Shown here: positions 14,218 to 22,262 of the stretch, piece after piece | Layout of the letters: the number at the start of each line of letters is the position of its first letter | How positions within the stretch are numbered: position 1 is the first letter of the stretch | Origin: EA-27 sp964396265 | Lineage (GTDB): Archaea; Thermoplasmatota; Thermoplasmata; RBG-16-68-12; EA-27 | Reading direction: 5' to 3' | Assembly: GCA_964396265.1 (NCBI GenBank) | Contig: CAYNEM010000020.1 | Coordinates: 1 to 38,452 of the forward strand | Length of the DNA stretch: 38,452 nt | Made by a program: the position numbers and the translations under genes | The notes under the pieces: generated by a model | What the model was told of the DNA's origin: nothing | The model's database searches: none | What the model saw: only the letters and a program-made list of their open reading frames with translations

Positions 14218-15891
14218 ATGCACCGTCATGATGTCCTCGTGTTGGGGGGAGGCCTCGCCGGCGCAATGGCGGCGCGGGCCGCGGCCGCGGCCGGAGTGGA
14301 CGTGGCGATAGTCTCGAAGCTCCACCCACTCCGATCCCACACCGTCGCGGCCGCGGGCGGCATCAATGCGGCCCTCGCAGAGGGAGATTCGTGGGAGGGC
14401 CACGCGTTCGACACGATCAAGGGCTCGGACTACTTGGCGGACCAGGACAGCGTCGAGATCGTGTGCCGGGAGGCGGCGGCAGCTGTCGTCGAGATGGACC
14501 ACCTCGGCACGCCGTTTTCGCGGGACGAGGCCGGCAAGCTGTTCAACCGCCCGTTCGGGGGGCACGGCCTACCGCGCGCGTACTTCGCGGGCGACCGCAC
14601 GGGCCTCTCGCTCATGCAGACCGCCTGGGAGCAGCTCGTCGCGAACGACATCATGGTCTACACGGAATGGGCGGGCACGAGCCTCATCGTCGAGGAGGGC
14701 CGGTTCGCGGGCATCATCGCGTACAACGTCGCCGACGGGACGCTGGACGAGTTCCAGGCGAAGGCCGTCGTGATCTGCACGGGCCCCGGCGGGCAGATGT
14801 ACGGGAAGACGACGAACGCCGTCACCTGCACGGGCGACGGCCTCGCGATGGCGCTCCGCGCGGGCTGCGCGCTGAAGGACATGGAGTTCGTGCAGTTCCA
14901 CCCCACGTCGCTCCACGGCCCCAACATCCTCATCACGGAGGCCGCGCGCGGCGAGGGCGGCATAATGAAGAACGCGAAGGGGGAGCGGTTCATGGAGCGC
15001 TATTCCCCGAAGATGCTCGACATGGCCCCCCGCGACATCGTCTCCCGCGCAATCCAGACGGAGGCGAACGAGGGCCGCGCGTATCCCGAGGGTTACGTGG
15101 ACCTCGACCTGACCCACCTTGGAGCGGAGCGCATCCGGGAGCGTCTCCCGGAGGTGCACGAGTTCGCGGTGAACTTCGCGGGCGTTGACCCTGCGGAGAA
15201 GCCGATCCCGATCGAGCCCGCGCAGCATTACATGATGGGCGGCATCGCCACGGACAACGCGGGCGCGACGGCCGTCCCGGGGATCTACGCGGCGGGAGAA
15301 TGCGCGTGCGTCAGCCTGCACGGGGCGAACCGCCTCGGGGGCAACGCCCTCCTCGAGTGCATCGTGTTCGGTCGGCTCGCGGGTGTGGCGGCGGCCTCCT
15401 TCTCGAAGGGACACGAGCAGGTCGCAGGCGGTGCGGCCGCCCTGGCGGCGGACGACCGACGGATGGACGGCCTGATGGCCTCCGAGGGGAAGGAGAGCAC
15501 GGAGCGCATCCGGCAGGAGCTCAAGAAGGTCATGTGGGAGAAGGTCGGCATCTACCGGAACGAGCCGGACATGTCGCTGGCGGTGGGCGCCGTCCACGAC
15601 CTGCAGCGCCGCTACGAGAACGTACGCGTGGGCGCGAAGAACAAGATGTTTAATTACGCGCTCCTGGAGGCCGTCGAACTGAAGAACCTCCTGGACCAAG
15701 CCGAGGTCATCTCGAAGTGCGCTCTCATCCGGCAAGAGAGCCGGGGAGCACACTCGCGGACGGACTACCCGAAGCGGGACGACGCAGACTGGCTGAAGCA
15801 CTCCCTCGCGTGGCAGCGCGGAGGCCGCACCGAGATCACGTACGAGCCGGTGCGGATCACCAACTGGGAACCGAAGGAGCGGACGTACTAG
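14218..15891 (+). CDS. sdhA: succinate dehydrogenase/fumarate reductase flavoprotein subunit
   Basis: 557 residues. Seen: FAD-binding VLGGGLAGAMAA, the covalent flavin region PLRSHTVAAAGGIN with His41, EFVQFHPTSLHG, the active-site block around GERFMERYSP and APRDIVSRA, HYMMGGI with a substrate His, and GIYAAGECACVSLHGANRLGGN. These identify SdhA rather than a soluble fumarate reductase. ATG 14218 gives the family N-terminus; GTG 14206 is four codons upstream. The stop TAG overlaps the sdhB start by one base, so sdhA-sdhB-sdhE form one operon. It oxidises succinate to fumarate in the TCA cycle, with citrate synthase and isocitrate dehydrogenase also in the window. Confidence 0.96.
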   Translation: MHRHDVLVLGGGLAGAMAARAAAAAGVDVAIVSKLHPLRSHTVAAAGGINAALAEGDSWEGHAFDTIKGSDYLADQDSVEIVCREAAAAVVEMDHLGTPFSRDEAGKLFNRPFGGHGLPRAYFAGDRTGLSLMQTAWEQLVANDIMVYTEWAGTSLIVEEGRFAGIIAYNVADGTLDEFQAKAVVICTGPGGQMYGKTTNAVTCTGDGLAMALRAGCALKDMEFVQFHPTSLHGPNILITEAARGEGGIMKNAKGERFMERYSPKMLDMAPRDIVSRAIQTEANEGRAYPEGYVDLDLTHLGAERIRERLPEVHEFAVNFAGVDPAEKPIPIEPAQHYMMGGIATDNAGATAVPGIYAAGECACVSLHGANRLGGNALLECIVFGRLAGVAAASFSKGHEQVAGGAAALAADDRRMDGLMASEGKESTERIRQELKKVMWEKVGIYRNEPDMSLAVGAVHDLQRRYENVRVGAKNKMFNYALLEAVELKNLLDQAEVISKCALIRQESRGAHSRTDYPKRDDADWLKHSLAWQRGGRTEITYEPVRITNWEPKERTY

Positions 15892-16844
15892 TGGCGACGA
15901 TCAGCGTCTACCGGTTCGACCCGGAGCAGGATCCAAAGCCGAGGTACGACGAGTTCGAGGTGGATGCGGCGCCGGGGAGGACCGTCCTCAACCTTCTCCA
16001 CGACATCCACTACGGTGAGGACCCGTCGCTCTCGTTCCGTCGGTCGTGCCAGTCCGCGATCTGCGGCTCGTGCGCGATGCACGTGAACGGCCGCACCGGG
16101 CTCACGTGCAGCATGCAGGCGAAGCCGCTCCTCGACCGCGACGGCTATCTCGTCGTGGAGCCAATGAAGAACATGCCGGTCCTGAAGGACCTCGTCGTCG
16201 ACATGGGTGCGTTCTGGGACAGCGTCCGCGACATCGACCCGTTCCTGCAGGCCGGCCGCAAGGTCCCGACGGGGCCGTACATCGTGCCCAAGGCGAAGAT
16301 GGAACCCCTCAAGATCGCGCAGGACTGCATCATGTGCGGCTCCTGCCTCAGCGAGTGCACCTCGAGGGAGGCGAACCCGGACTTCCTGGGACCGGCGGCC
16401 CTCGCGAAGGCCTATCGGTTCGTCGCCGACGAGCGCGACGAGAGCCAGCACGGCCGCCTCATGGCCTACAGCGAGGCGAATGGGATCTGGGACTGCGACA
16501 CGTGCCTCTACTGCAACGAGGTGTGCCCCATCCATGTGAAGCCGATGGACGCGATCATGCGGATGCGTGAGATGGCGATCGAGGCGGGCATCCAGAGCCA
16601 GGGCTCGAAACATGCGATCGCGTTCTACGACACGATTCTGAAATCGGGCAAGCTCAACGAGTTCGCGACGGCGAACAAGTCCCTTGGCGGGAGGGGCATG
16701 TTCCGCCAGCGCGATGTCGCTGCGAAGGTCGTCATGCGCGGGAAGATTCCCGAGATCCGCAAGAGACCGATCAAGGGGATCGAGGACGTCAAGAAGCTCG
16801 CGAAGCTGGTCGAGCGCAAGAAGAGAAAGGAGGCGAGGCGATGA
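15891..16844 (+). CDS. sdhB: succinate dehydrogenase iron-sulfur subunit, two [4Fe-4S] type
   Basis: 317 residues from GTG 15891. A plant-type [2Fe-2S] site is formed by Cys53, Cys58, Cys61 and Cys73. Two further four-cysteine motifs follow: Cys146-x2-Cys149-x2-Cys152-x3-Cys156 and Cys202-x2-Cys205-x2-Cys208-x3-Cys212. Classical SdhB has a [3Fe-4S] centre in the second position; a full four-cysteine motif there is a mark of the archaeal SdhABE(F) type. A basic, lysine-rich tail of about 60 residues follows. The start overlaps the sdhA stop (TAGTG) and the stop overlaps the sdhE start (ATGA). Confidence 0.95.
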   Translation: MATISVYRFDPEQDPKPRYDEFEVDAAPGRTVLNLLHDIHYGEDPSLSFRRSCQSAICGSCAMHVNGRTGLTCSMQAKPLLDRDGYLVVEPMKNMPVLKDLVVDMGAFWDSVRDIDPFLQAGRKVPTGPYIVPKAKMEPLKIAQDCIMCGSCLSECTSREANPDFLGPAALAKAYRFVADERDESQHGRLMAYSEANGIWDCDTCLYCNEVCPIHVKPMDAIMRMREMAIEAGIQSQGSKHAIAFYDTILKSGKLNEFATANKSLGGRGMFRQRDVAAKVVMRGKIPEIRKRPIKGIEDVKKLAKLVERKKRKEARR

Positions 16845-17749
16845 AATACGCGTACTTCCCGGGCTGCGTCGGGCAGGACAGCTGCAAGGAACTCGACGTG
16901 AGCACGAAACTGATCTCGGACGTGCTGGGGATCGAACTCGTCGAACTCGAGGACGCCACGTGCTGCGGCGCCGGGTTCGTGCAGGACGTGAACTACGACC
17001 TGGCCCTTGCGCTCAACGCCCGGACCCTCGCAATCGCCGAGAAGCAGCACCTCGACATCCTGACCGTGTGCTCCACATGCCAGTTCAACCTCGATCGCTC
17101 GAACCAGGAGCTCAAATCGGACGCGAAGAAGCTCAAGGACGTCAACAAGATGCTCGCGGAGGTTGGCCTTCGGTACAACGGGACCGTCGCGATCAAGCAC
17201 CTGCTGTGGGTCCTCGTCGAGGAGGTCGGGCTCGCAGAACTGCAGCAGCGCGTGAAGGTGGACCTGTCGGAGCTGAACGTCGCGTCGTTCTACGGGTGTC
17301 AGCTAATCCGGCCGGGAACCTTGCACGGGCACGACGATGCGGACCGGCCCGCGTATTTCGAGAGGCTGATCGAGGCCCTCGGCGGAAAGCCCGTGGACTA
17401 CGAGGAACGCAAGAAGTGTTGCGGCTTCCCGATCACGTTCGTGAACGAGGACGCCTCGATGCGGATGAATGCGAAGAACATGCTCGTGGCGAAGGGTAAG
17501 GGCGCGGACGTCATGACGACGTCGTGCCCGTTGTGCCACATCAATCTCGACATGTACCAGGGGAAGGCGGAGAAGGTCGCCGGAGCGCGCATCGACCTGC
17601 CGATCCTGCACCTCCCGCAACTCGTGGGGCTCGCGATGGGGATCTCCCCGGAGCGGCTGCGGATGAAGCGGCACATCGTGTCAACGAAGCCCGTGATCCG
17701 AGCCCTCCGGGCGAAGGAAGAGGCGACCGTCCCCGTGGTGGGCGACTGA
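16841..17749 (+). CDS. sdhE: SdhE/HdrB-like subunit of succinate dehydrogenase (two CCG domains)
   Basis: 302 residues with two copies of the cysteine-rich CCG domain: GCVGQDSC, then ATCCGAGF and CSTCQFN in the first, and FYGC, KKCCGFP and CPLCHIN in the second. This is the heterodisulfide-reductase-B-like subunit that replaces membrane anchors SdhC/D in archaeal and some other complexes; it binds an unusual iron-sulfur cluster. ATG 16841 overlaps the sdhB stop by four bases. No SdhC, SdhD or SdhF gene follows: the next gene is on the other strand, its stop abutting here in TGATCA. How the complex meets the membrane and quinone is therefore open. Confidence 0.93.
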   Translation: MKYAYFPGCVGQDSCKELDVSTKLISDVLGIELVELEDATCCGAGFVQDVNYDLALALNARTLAIAEKQHLDILTVCSTCQFNLDRSNQELKSDAKKLKDVNKMLAEVGLRYNGTVAIKHLLWVLVEEVGLAELQQRVKVDLSELNVASFYGCQLIRPGTLHGHDDADRPAYFERLIEALGGKPVDYEERKKCCGFPITFVNEDASMRMNAKNMLVAKGKGADVMTTSCPLCHINLDMYQGKAEKVAGARIDLPILHLPQLVGLAMGISPERLRMKRHIVSTKPVIRALRAKEEATVPVVGD

Positions 17750-18325
17750 TCACGCCGTCGCCGCCGACTTGGGCATGAACGTCACCTGCCCGAGGCGGAG
17801 CAGCGTCAAGACAAGGAGACCCTCCGCCGCGAGCGTGGCGAGGAGGAGTACGTCCGTGAACGAGACGGATTGGGTGATCGGGCCGTAAAGGGAAGCGGCG
17901 AGGAGCGCCAACGCCCCCGCGATCCCGATGCCCACGAACGGTTTCGAGCCCCACGAGAGGGTCGGCACGTACACGAAGACGACGAACGCCGCCAAGAACT
18001 GAAGGAGGAACACATCGCGCCTCGCGAGGTGGTTCGGCAGGGCGTAGAAGTGCAGCAACCCGACGATGAACATCAGCAGGGAGGCCACGAAGAGGACGGG
18101 GCCGTTGGGCGTCACAAAGGAGTACCACAGGGCCTGGAGGAGGCCGACCACCGCCAAGGCGCCCGCGAGCACCGCGATCACGAACGGCACGTCGATGAAG
18201 TCGAGGACGAGGAACGGCGAGGTCGCCCCGGCCGCATAGTACAGGCGAAAGGCGAGGGTGAGGAAGGCGACGCCGACCGCCACGGAGTAAACGAACCACC
18301 CGCGGGCCTCCCGGGGTTTCGCCAC
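17750..18325 (-). CDS. six-helix membrane protein of unknown function next to coxB
   Basis: 191 residues with about six hydrophobic helices and few charges; no conserved cofactor motif recognised. Isolated histidines occur (for example GLLHFYALPNHLARR, near the middle), but no pattern that proves heme binding. GTG 18325 is 26 bases from a TATA-like box at 18348-18355, so a leaderless message is likely. It lies between the sdh operon and the oxidase genes and diverges from coxB. A role in oxidase assembly or as a quinone-linked anchor is possible but purely positional. Confidence 0.75.
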   Translation of the reverse strand: MAKPREARGWFVYSVAVGVAFLTLAFRLYYAAGATSPFLVLDFIDVPFVIAVLAGALAVVGLLQALWYSFVTPNGPVLFVASLLMFIVGLLHFYALPNHLARRDVFLLQFLAAFVVFVYVPTLSWGSKPFVGIGIAGALALLAASLYGPITQSVSFTDVLLLATLAAEGLLVLTLLRLGQVTFMPKSAATA

Positions 18326-18347
18326 GCCGCGCGCAAGGCGGGTTTCC

Positions 18348-18355
18348 GCTTAATC
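18348..18355 (-). promoter_or_regulatory. TATA-like box for the six-helix membrane protein
   Basis: GATTAAGC on the minus strand, centred 26 bases before GTG 18325. Confidence 0.55.
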
Positions 18356-18406
18356 CTTTTCGCCGCGCGCAGACGCGCCTGAGGGAGCCGGGCGCATCGA
18401 GAAAGG

Positions 18407-18414
18407 TTTTTACC
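18407..18414 (+). promoter_or_regulatory. TATA-like box for coxB
   Basis: TTTTTACC centred 27 bases before ATG 18438; leaderless arrangement. Confidence 0.6.
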
Positions 18415-18437
18415 GCGCACCCTCTTCGCTGCCTCAC

Positions 18438-19847
18438 ATGGCGCGGCGCGGCGCGTTCCTCCTCCTCGGGTGCCTCGCAATTCTTGCTCTCGCGGGTTCC
18501 GCGCAGGCTTCGAGCCCGTCCGAGCGCCAGATCCAAGAGCTGTTCTGGGCGATCACGTGGTTCGCCCTCGCCGTCTCCGCGATCGTCTACGGAGCCCTCT
18601 TTTACTTTCTGTGGCGGTATCGCCAGGGCGCGTCGCCCCCGAGGCCGAGCGGCCCCGAGGGCCACTCGGAGGGAGACCGCAAACTCGAGATCCTCTGGAC
18701 GACATTCCCCATCGTCATCCTCGTCATCATCACCCTGATCTCGTTCCCCGTCCTCCTCTACACGGACTCCATACCGCCAGCGGACGCGACGATCCACGTG
18801 ACGGGCGAGCGCTTCACGTGGCGGTTCAAGTACGAGGAGCCGGGGGTCGACGAGCTGAACTGGACCGAGACGATCGGCGAGGCGTGGTTCCAGCGCGGTA
18901 TCGTGGTCGTCTTCAAGGTCACCTCGGCCCAGAACGATACGATCCATTCCTTCGCATTGCCTCAGCTCGGCGTCAAGATCGACGCGATCCCTCACAAGGT
19001 CAACACGGTGTGGACCCGCGTCGACGTGGCCGGGGACTACCTCACGCAGTGCGCCGAGTTCTGCGGAATCGGCCACCATGGCATGCGCGCGACGATCCAC
19101 GTGTTCGAGCCGGAGGTCGGCCGGAAACCGTACGGGCCGCCGCCACCGCTCATCCCCTTCACGAACGTCGAGCTCCGCGGCTTCGGAAGTCCCCCGTGGA
19201 GCATCGACCCGCAGCGGATCAACGCGACGGACGGCGAACCCCTGCGCCTTCGAATCTGGAACAACAACTCGCAAGCGTACACGTTCCGCATTGACGCCCC
19301 CGTCGGCCAGGAGGTGCCCGTGCCCGCGTTCGGACACGCGTGGCTGAATGTGACGGTCGACGTCCCATCGGACATGGACATCCCGTACGGCCCCACGAAC
19401 ACGACCGCGCGAGGGAACCTGATGGTCGGGACGCTCAACGTCACGGTGGCGTTCCTCATCGAGTTCGAGGAGTACACGGTCCGTCCGAATCCGCTCGTCC
19501 TCCCGAAGGGGCAGGTGAAGTTCCTGTTGCGAAACGTCGGAAGTCAGGCCCACAACTTCGCGATGGACGGGGTGTATGAGGACTTGGGCTGGTCCGCCCT
19601 CATCCCGCCTGGACAATCCGTCGTGATCGGCCCGTTCGACCTCGAGACGGACGCGGGCGGTCACTACTGGTGCGCGGTCCCCGGCCATCGGGAGCTCGGG
19701 ATGGAGGCGCCGTACGCGGTCGGCGCCGGAGGGTCCTCGGTCAGCGAAAAAGTCCCCTTGTTCGAGATGGCGGCGATCACGTTCGCGATCGGCATCCCCG
19801 CGACGCTGGCGTTCGTCGCCCGTCACGCGCGCCGCCGTGAGGAATGA
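18438..19847 (+). CDS. coxB: cytochrome c oxidase subunit II fused to two extra cupredoxin domains (CuA + type 1 copper)
   Basis: 469 residues, about twice a usual subunit II. Order: signal peptide (1-25), two membrane helices (about 35-60 and 84-108), CuA domain with His170, Cys205, Glu207, Cys209, His213 and Met216 (CAEFCGIGHHGM), a degenerate cupredoxin domain (about 243-343) in which the first ligand position is Tyr281 and no Cys/His motif exists, a complete type 1 copper domain (about 346-428) with His372, Cys412, His417 and Met422 (CAVPGHRELGM), and a C-terminal membrane helix (about 441-462). CuA accepts electrons for CoxA; the type 1 site could be a built-in donor in place of cytochrome c (inference). 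Many N-x-S/T sites suggest glycosylation. Genes for CoxA, CoxC, subunit IV and heme A synthesis follow. Confidence 0.93.
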   Translation: MARRGAFLLLGCLAILALAGSAQASSPSERQIQELFWAITWFALAVSAIVYGALFYFLWRYRQGASPPRPSGPEGHSEGDRKLEILWTTFPIVILVIITLISFPVLLYTDSIPPADATIHVTGERFTWRFKYEEPGVDELNWTETIGEAWFQRGIVVVFKVTSAQNDTIHSFALPQLGVKIDAIPHKVNTVWTRVDVAGDYLTQCAEFCGIGHHGMRATIHVFEPEVGRKPYGPPPPLIPFTNVELRGFGSPPWSIDPQRINATDGEPLRLRIWNNNSQAYTFRIDAPVGQEVPVPAFGHAWLNVTVDVPSDMDIPYGPTNTTARGNLMVGTLNVTVAFLIEFEEYTVRPNPLVLPKGQVKFLLRNVGSQAHNFAMDGVYEDLGWSALIPPGQSVVIGPFDLETDAGGHYWCAVPGHRELGMEAPYAVGAGGSSVSEKVPLFEMAAITFAIGIPATLAFVARHARRREE

Positions 19848-19857
19848 ACATTCGACG

Positions 19858-20343
19858 TCAGCTGCTTTCGGCGGCATTCTCAGCGCGAGGAGACGACGGT
19901 ATCGAGGGAACGGGAGGCATCCCTCGAAGAATCGTCGCTGCGTTCAGCACCACGACGGCAAGGAACAGCGTCGCGATCCCGAGATGAAGGGTGACCAAGA
20001 CCGGGTACCATGCATAGGCCTCGAAGCCCGAATACACGGAGAGCATACCGACCACCGCCTGGCCCGTGACAAGGGCGAACGAGAGCGACGTGAGGTTACG
20101 TACGGTGCGCCACGATCGATAGGTCCGAAGGACGACGATGAGGAGGGAAAGGACGAGGAACCCCTCGACCCACGCGGCGAGGCGATGGGAGATCTCAGTT
20201 TCGGCCCCCGCGCGTGCCTCTCCGCAGTCAATCACGTTCCGACACGCGAGCCCATTGTTCGTCGCTGTCACGTATCCCCCGACCACGATCACCGCCCATG
20301 CCCCGACGGCGGTTGCGATCGCGAGGCCCCTCAGAAGGCGCAC
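19858..20343 (-). CDS. ctaA: half-size heme A synthase (CtaA/Cox15-like)
   Basis: Converts heme O to heme A. The 161-residue protein has about four membrane helices, half of the usual eight. Seen: VGGYVTATNNGLACRNVIDCGE, with a cysteine pair (Cys34, Cys40) in the outer loop like the CtaA GxxVTxTxxGLAC motif, and heme-ligand histidines His53 (EISHRL) and His120 (TLHLGI). Half-size forms are known in archaea such as Aeropyrum. GTG 20343 starts four bases after the coxA stop; ATG 20382 would overlap coxA by 35 bases. It ends ten bases from the convergent coxB. Confidence 0.85.
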   Translation of the reverse strand: MRLLRGLAIATAVGAWAVIVVGGYVTATNNGLACRNVIDCGEARAGAETEISHRLAAWVEGFLVLSLLIVVLRTYRSWRTVRNLTSLSFALVTGQAVVGMLSVYSGFEAYAWYPVLVTLHLGIATLFLAVVVLNAATILRGMPPVPSIPSSPRAENAAESS

Positions 20344-20347
20344 GGGC

Positions 20348-21895
20348 TCACGCCCACGGGTCCGCGGGAGCCACGCGGCCATGCCACCGACTGACGATCA
20401 TGTTGTAGAAGAACGGCAGCTGGCCGAACCCGAGGAGGAACGCGCCGATCGACGAGAGCAGATTCAGCGGGGCGAGCTCGGGCCAGTAGGCGAGCTCGGC
20501 CGTGTAGTCGAAGGTCCGGCGGAGCATCCCGCTGAGCCCGATGAAGTGCTGCGTGAAGAAGGCCAGGTTCATCCCGACGAGCGTCAACACGAAATGGATC
20601 TGGCCGAGGCGCTCGTTGTACATGCGGCCCGTGATCGTCGGGAACCAGAAGTACGCGGCCGCGAACAGGCCCATGACGGAGCCGCCGAACAGGACGTAGT
20701 GCAAGTGCGCGACGACCCAGTACGTCTCCTGCAGCTTGTAGTCCACGGGGATGGAGCCCTGGTACACGCCGTTGATGCCGCCGATCGTGAAGAGGGCGAT
20801 GAACCCCACCGCCCAGAGCAGGGGTGTCTTGAAGCTGACGCTGCCACGCCAGATCGTCGCGAGCCAACTGAAGATCTTTACACCCGTGGGGACCGCGACG
20901 GCCATGGTGGCGATCATGAACGGGGCCCGGATCGACAGCGAGAGGCCCGTCGTGAACATGTGGTGCGCCCACACGATGAACCCGATGAAGCCGATGCTGA
21001 AGATCGCGATCGCCATCGCCTTGTACCCGAACAGCGGGCGGCGCACCATCTTGGGGAGCACCTCGTTGATGACGCCCATCGCCGGGAGGACCATGATGTA
21101 CACCGCGGGGTGGGAGTAGAACCAGAAGAGGTGCTGCCAGAGAATCGCGTGCCCCTCGTTCCCCGCGCACGCCTGGGCAGCGTTGAAGAAGCATGTCCCC
21201 ACGCTCCGATCCAGGAACGCGAGCGTGAGGGCGCTCGCGAGCACGGGGGTCGCCATGACGACCATGATCGACGTCGTCATCACGGCCCACACGAACAAGG
21301 GAAGCTTCCAGAACGTCATCCCGGGCCTGCGCAGCTTGACGATCGTCACGAGGAAGTTGAGGCCGCCGAGGATCGAAGAGGTCCCCACCATCAGGAGCCC
21401 CGCGAGCCAGAGGTCCACCCCATTGCCCGGGGTCAGGTTCCTCTGCGTCAGCGGCTGGTACCCCGTCCATCCGGCGTCCGCCTGGCCGATCCAGATAAGG
21501 ACGGCGGCGGGCGGGAGCATCCAGAACCCGAGCGCATTGATCCGCGGATACGCCATGTCCTTCGCCCCGATCATGAGGGGCACGAAGTAGTTCGCAAAGC
21601 CGACGAAGACGGGGATGATGAAGAGGAAGATCATCGACGTCCCGTGGGTCGAGAAGATTTGCGCGTACTGCTGGTCCGTGAGAATCGTCGGGCCGGGCGT
21701 CGCGAGCTCCGCGCGGATGAACATCGCGAGGATGCCCGCGAGGATGAAGAACCCGAATGAGAACACGATGTACAGGATGCCGATCTGCTTGTGGTCCGTC
21801 GTCGTGAGCCACTTCAGGAGGAACTGCTTCCAGGTCGGATACTCCGCGACGACCCCCGCCTCCACGCCGACTTTCTCGATCGTCGGGTAGGCCAC
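20348..21895 (-). CDS. coxA: heme-copper oxidase subunit I, A2 type
   Basis: 515 residues, twelve helices. Heme a ligands His84 (FSTHGTSM) and His399; heme a3 ligand His397 (VVAHLHYVL); CuB ligands His262, His311 and His312; cross-linked Tyr266. The helix VI sequence is FWFYSHPAVY: the proton-channel Glu of HPEVY is replaced and a Tyr-Ser pair (260-261) is present, the mark of A2 oxidases such as Thermus caa3. K-channel residues Thr337 and Lys340 (VPTGVKIFSW) are kept. The usual HDTY before the heme ligands is QETY (389-392), so the Mg/water site is changed. GTG 21895 fits the TATA-like box at 21917-21924. Confidence 0.95.
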   Translation of the reverse strand: MAYPTIEKVGVEAGVVAEYPTWKQFLLKWLTTTDHKQIGILYIVFSFGFFILAGILAMFIRAELATPGPTILTDQQYAQIFSTHGTSMIFLFIIPVFVGFANYFVPLMIGAKDMAYPRINALGFWMLPPAAVLIWIGQADAGWTGYQPLTQRNLTPGNGVDLWLAGLLMVGTSSILGGLNFLVTIVKLRRPGMTFWKLPLFVWAVMTTSIMVVMATPVLASALTLAFLDRSVGTCFFNAAQACAGNEGHAILWQHLFWFYSHPAVYIMVLPAMGVINEVLPKMVRRPLFGYKAMAIAIFSIGFIGFIVWAHHMFTTGLSLSIRAPFMIATMAVAVPTGVKIFSWLATIWRGSVSFKTPLLWAVGFIALFTIGGINGVYQGSIPVDYKLQETYWVVAHLHYVLFGGSVMGLFAAAYFWFPTITGRMYNERLGQIHFVLTLVGMNLAFFTQHFIGLSGMLRRTFDYTAELAYWPELAPLNLLSSIGAFLLGFGQLPFFYNMIVSRWHGRVAPADPWA

Positions 21896-21916
21896 GGATG
21901 AACCCCGGTATCGCCG

Positions 21917-21924
21917 CCTAAAGG
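21917..21924 (-). promoter_or_regulatory. TATA-like box for coxA
   Basis: CCTTTAGG on the minus strand, centred 25 bases before GTG 21895, giving coxA-ctaA its own leaderless transcript besides any read-through from coxC and subunit IV. A second AT tract at 21933-21940 (CTATTTAC) could also serve. Confidence 0.5.
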
Positions 21925-21948
21925 TGGTGCGCGTAAATAGTTTCCGTC

Positions 21949-22260
21949 CTAGTCCAACGCGACGACGACGATGAGCAGTGCGACGAAGACGAGCGGGCCC
22001 ACGGGGAGCAGGCGGAGGACGCGCGGCTCGTATCGAAGGTGCATGTAGTACAACGCGACCATGGCGGCCTTGATGACCGCGGTCCCCATGAGGAAGACGA
22101 TCTGCAGCTCGCTGGAGATGCCCCATGCGAGGCCGAAGGTGGGGATCTGAACCTCGACGACGGTGACGACCGCAAGGAAGGCCAGGACGGCCACGTACGG
22201 CCTCTTGAGCTCGTGGGCGACCGCGTCCATCCTGCGCGCCGCTCTCGTCGTGGTCGCCAT
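21949..22260 (-). CDS. cytochrome c oxidase subunit IV-like protein
   Basis: 103 residues with three membrane helices. The sequence MVALYYMHLRYEPRVLR is the conserved FxxHL/YMHL segment of the bacterial/archaeal subunit IV family (COX4_pro, CyoD/CtaF-like). It stabilises the oxidase rather than binding a cofactor. ATG 22260 follows the coxC stop by two bases, so it is translated from the coxC transcript. CoxA follows after 53 bases. Confidence 0.88.
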   Translation of the reverse strand: MATTTRAARRMDAVAHELKRPYVAVLAFLAVVTVVEVQIPTFGLAWGISSELQIVFLMGTAVIKAAMVALYYMHLRYEPRVLRLLPVGPLVFVALLIVVVALD

Positions 22261-22262
22261 GG

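Noticed and set aside
17541..19877. 778-codon open frame on the minus strand
   Set aside because: It runs across sdhE, the six-helix gene and coxB without respecting any of them. Composition is Arg/Asp/Gly-rich as for shadow frames; the real genes have strong motifs and promoters.
20138..21760. 540-codon open frame on the plus strand
   Set aside because: Antisense to coxA and ctaA; low-complexity charged translation and no family motif.
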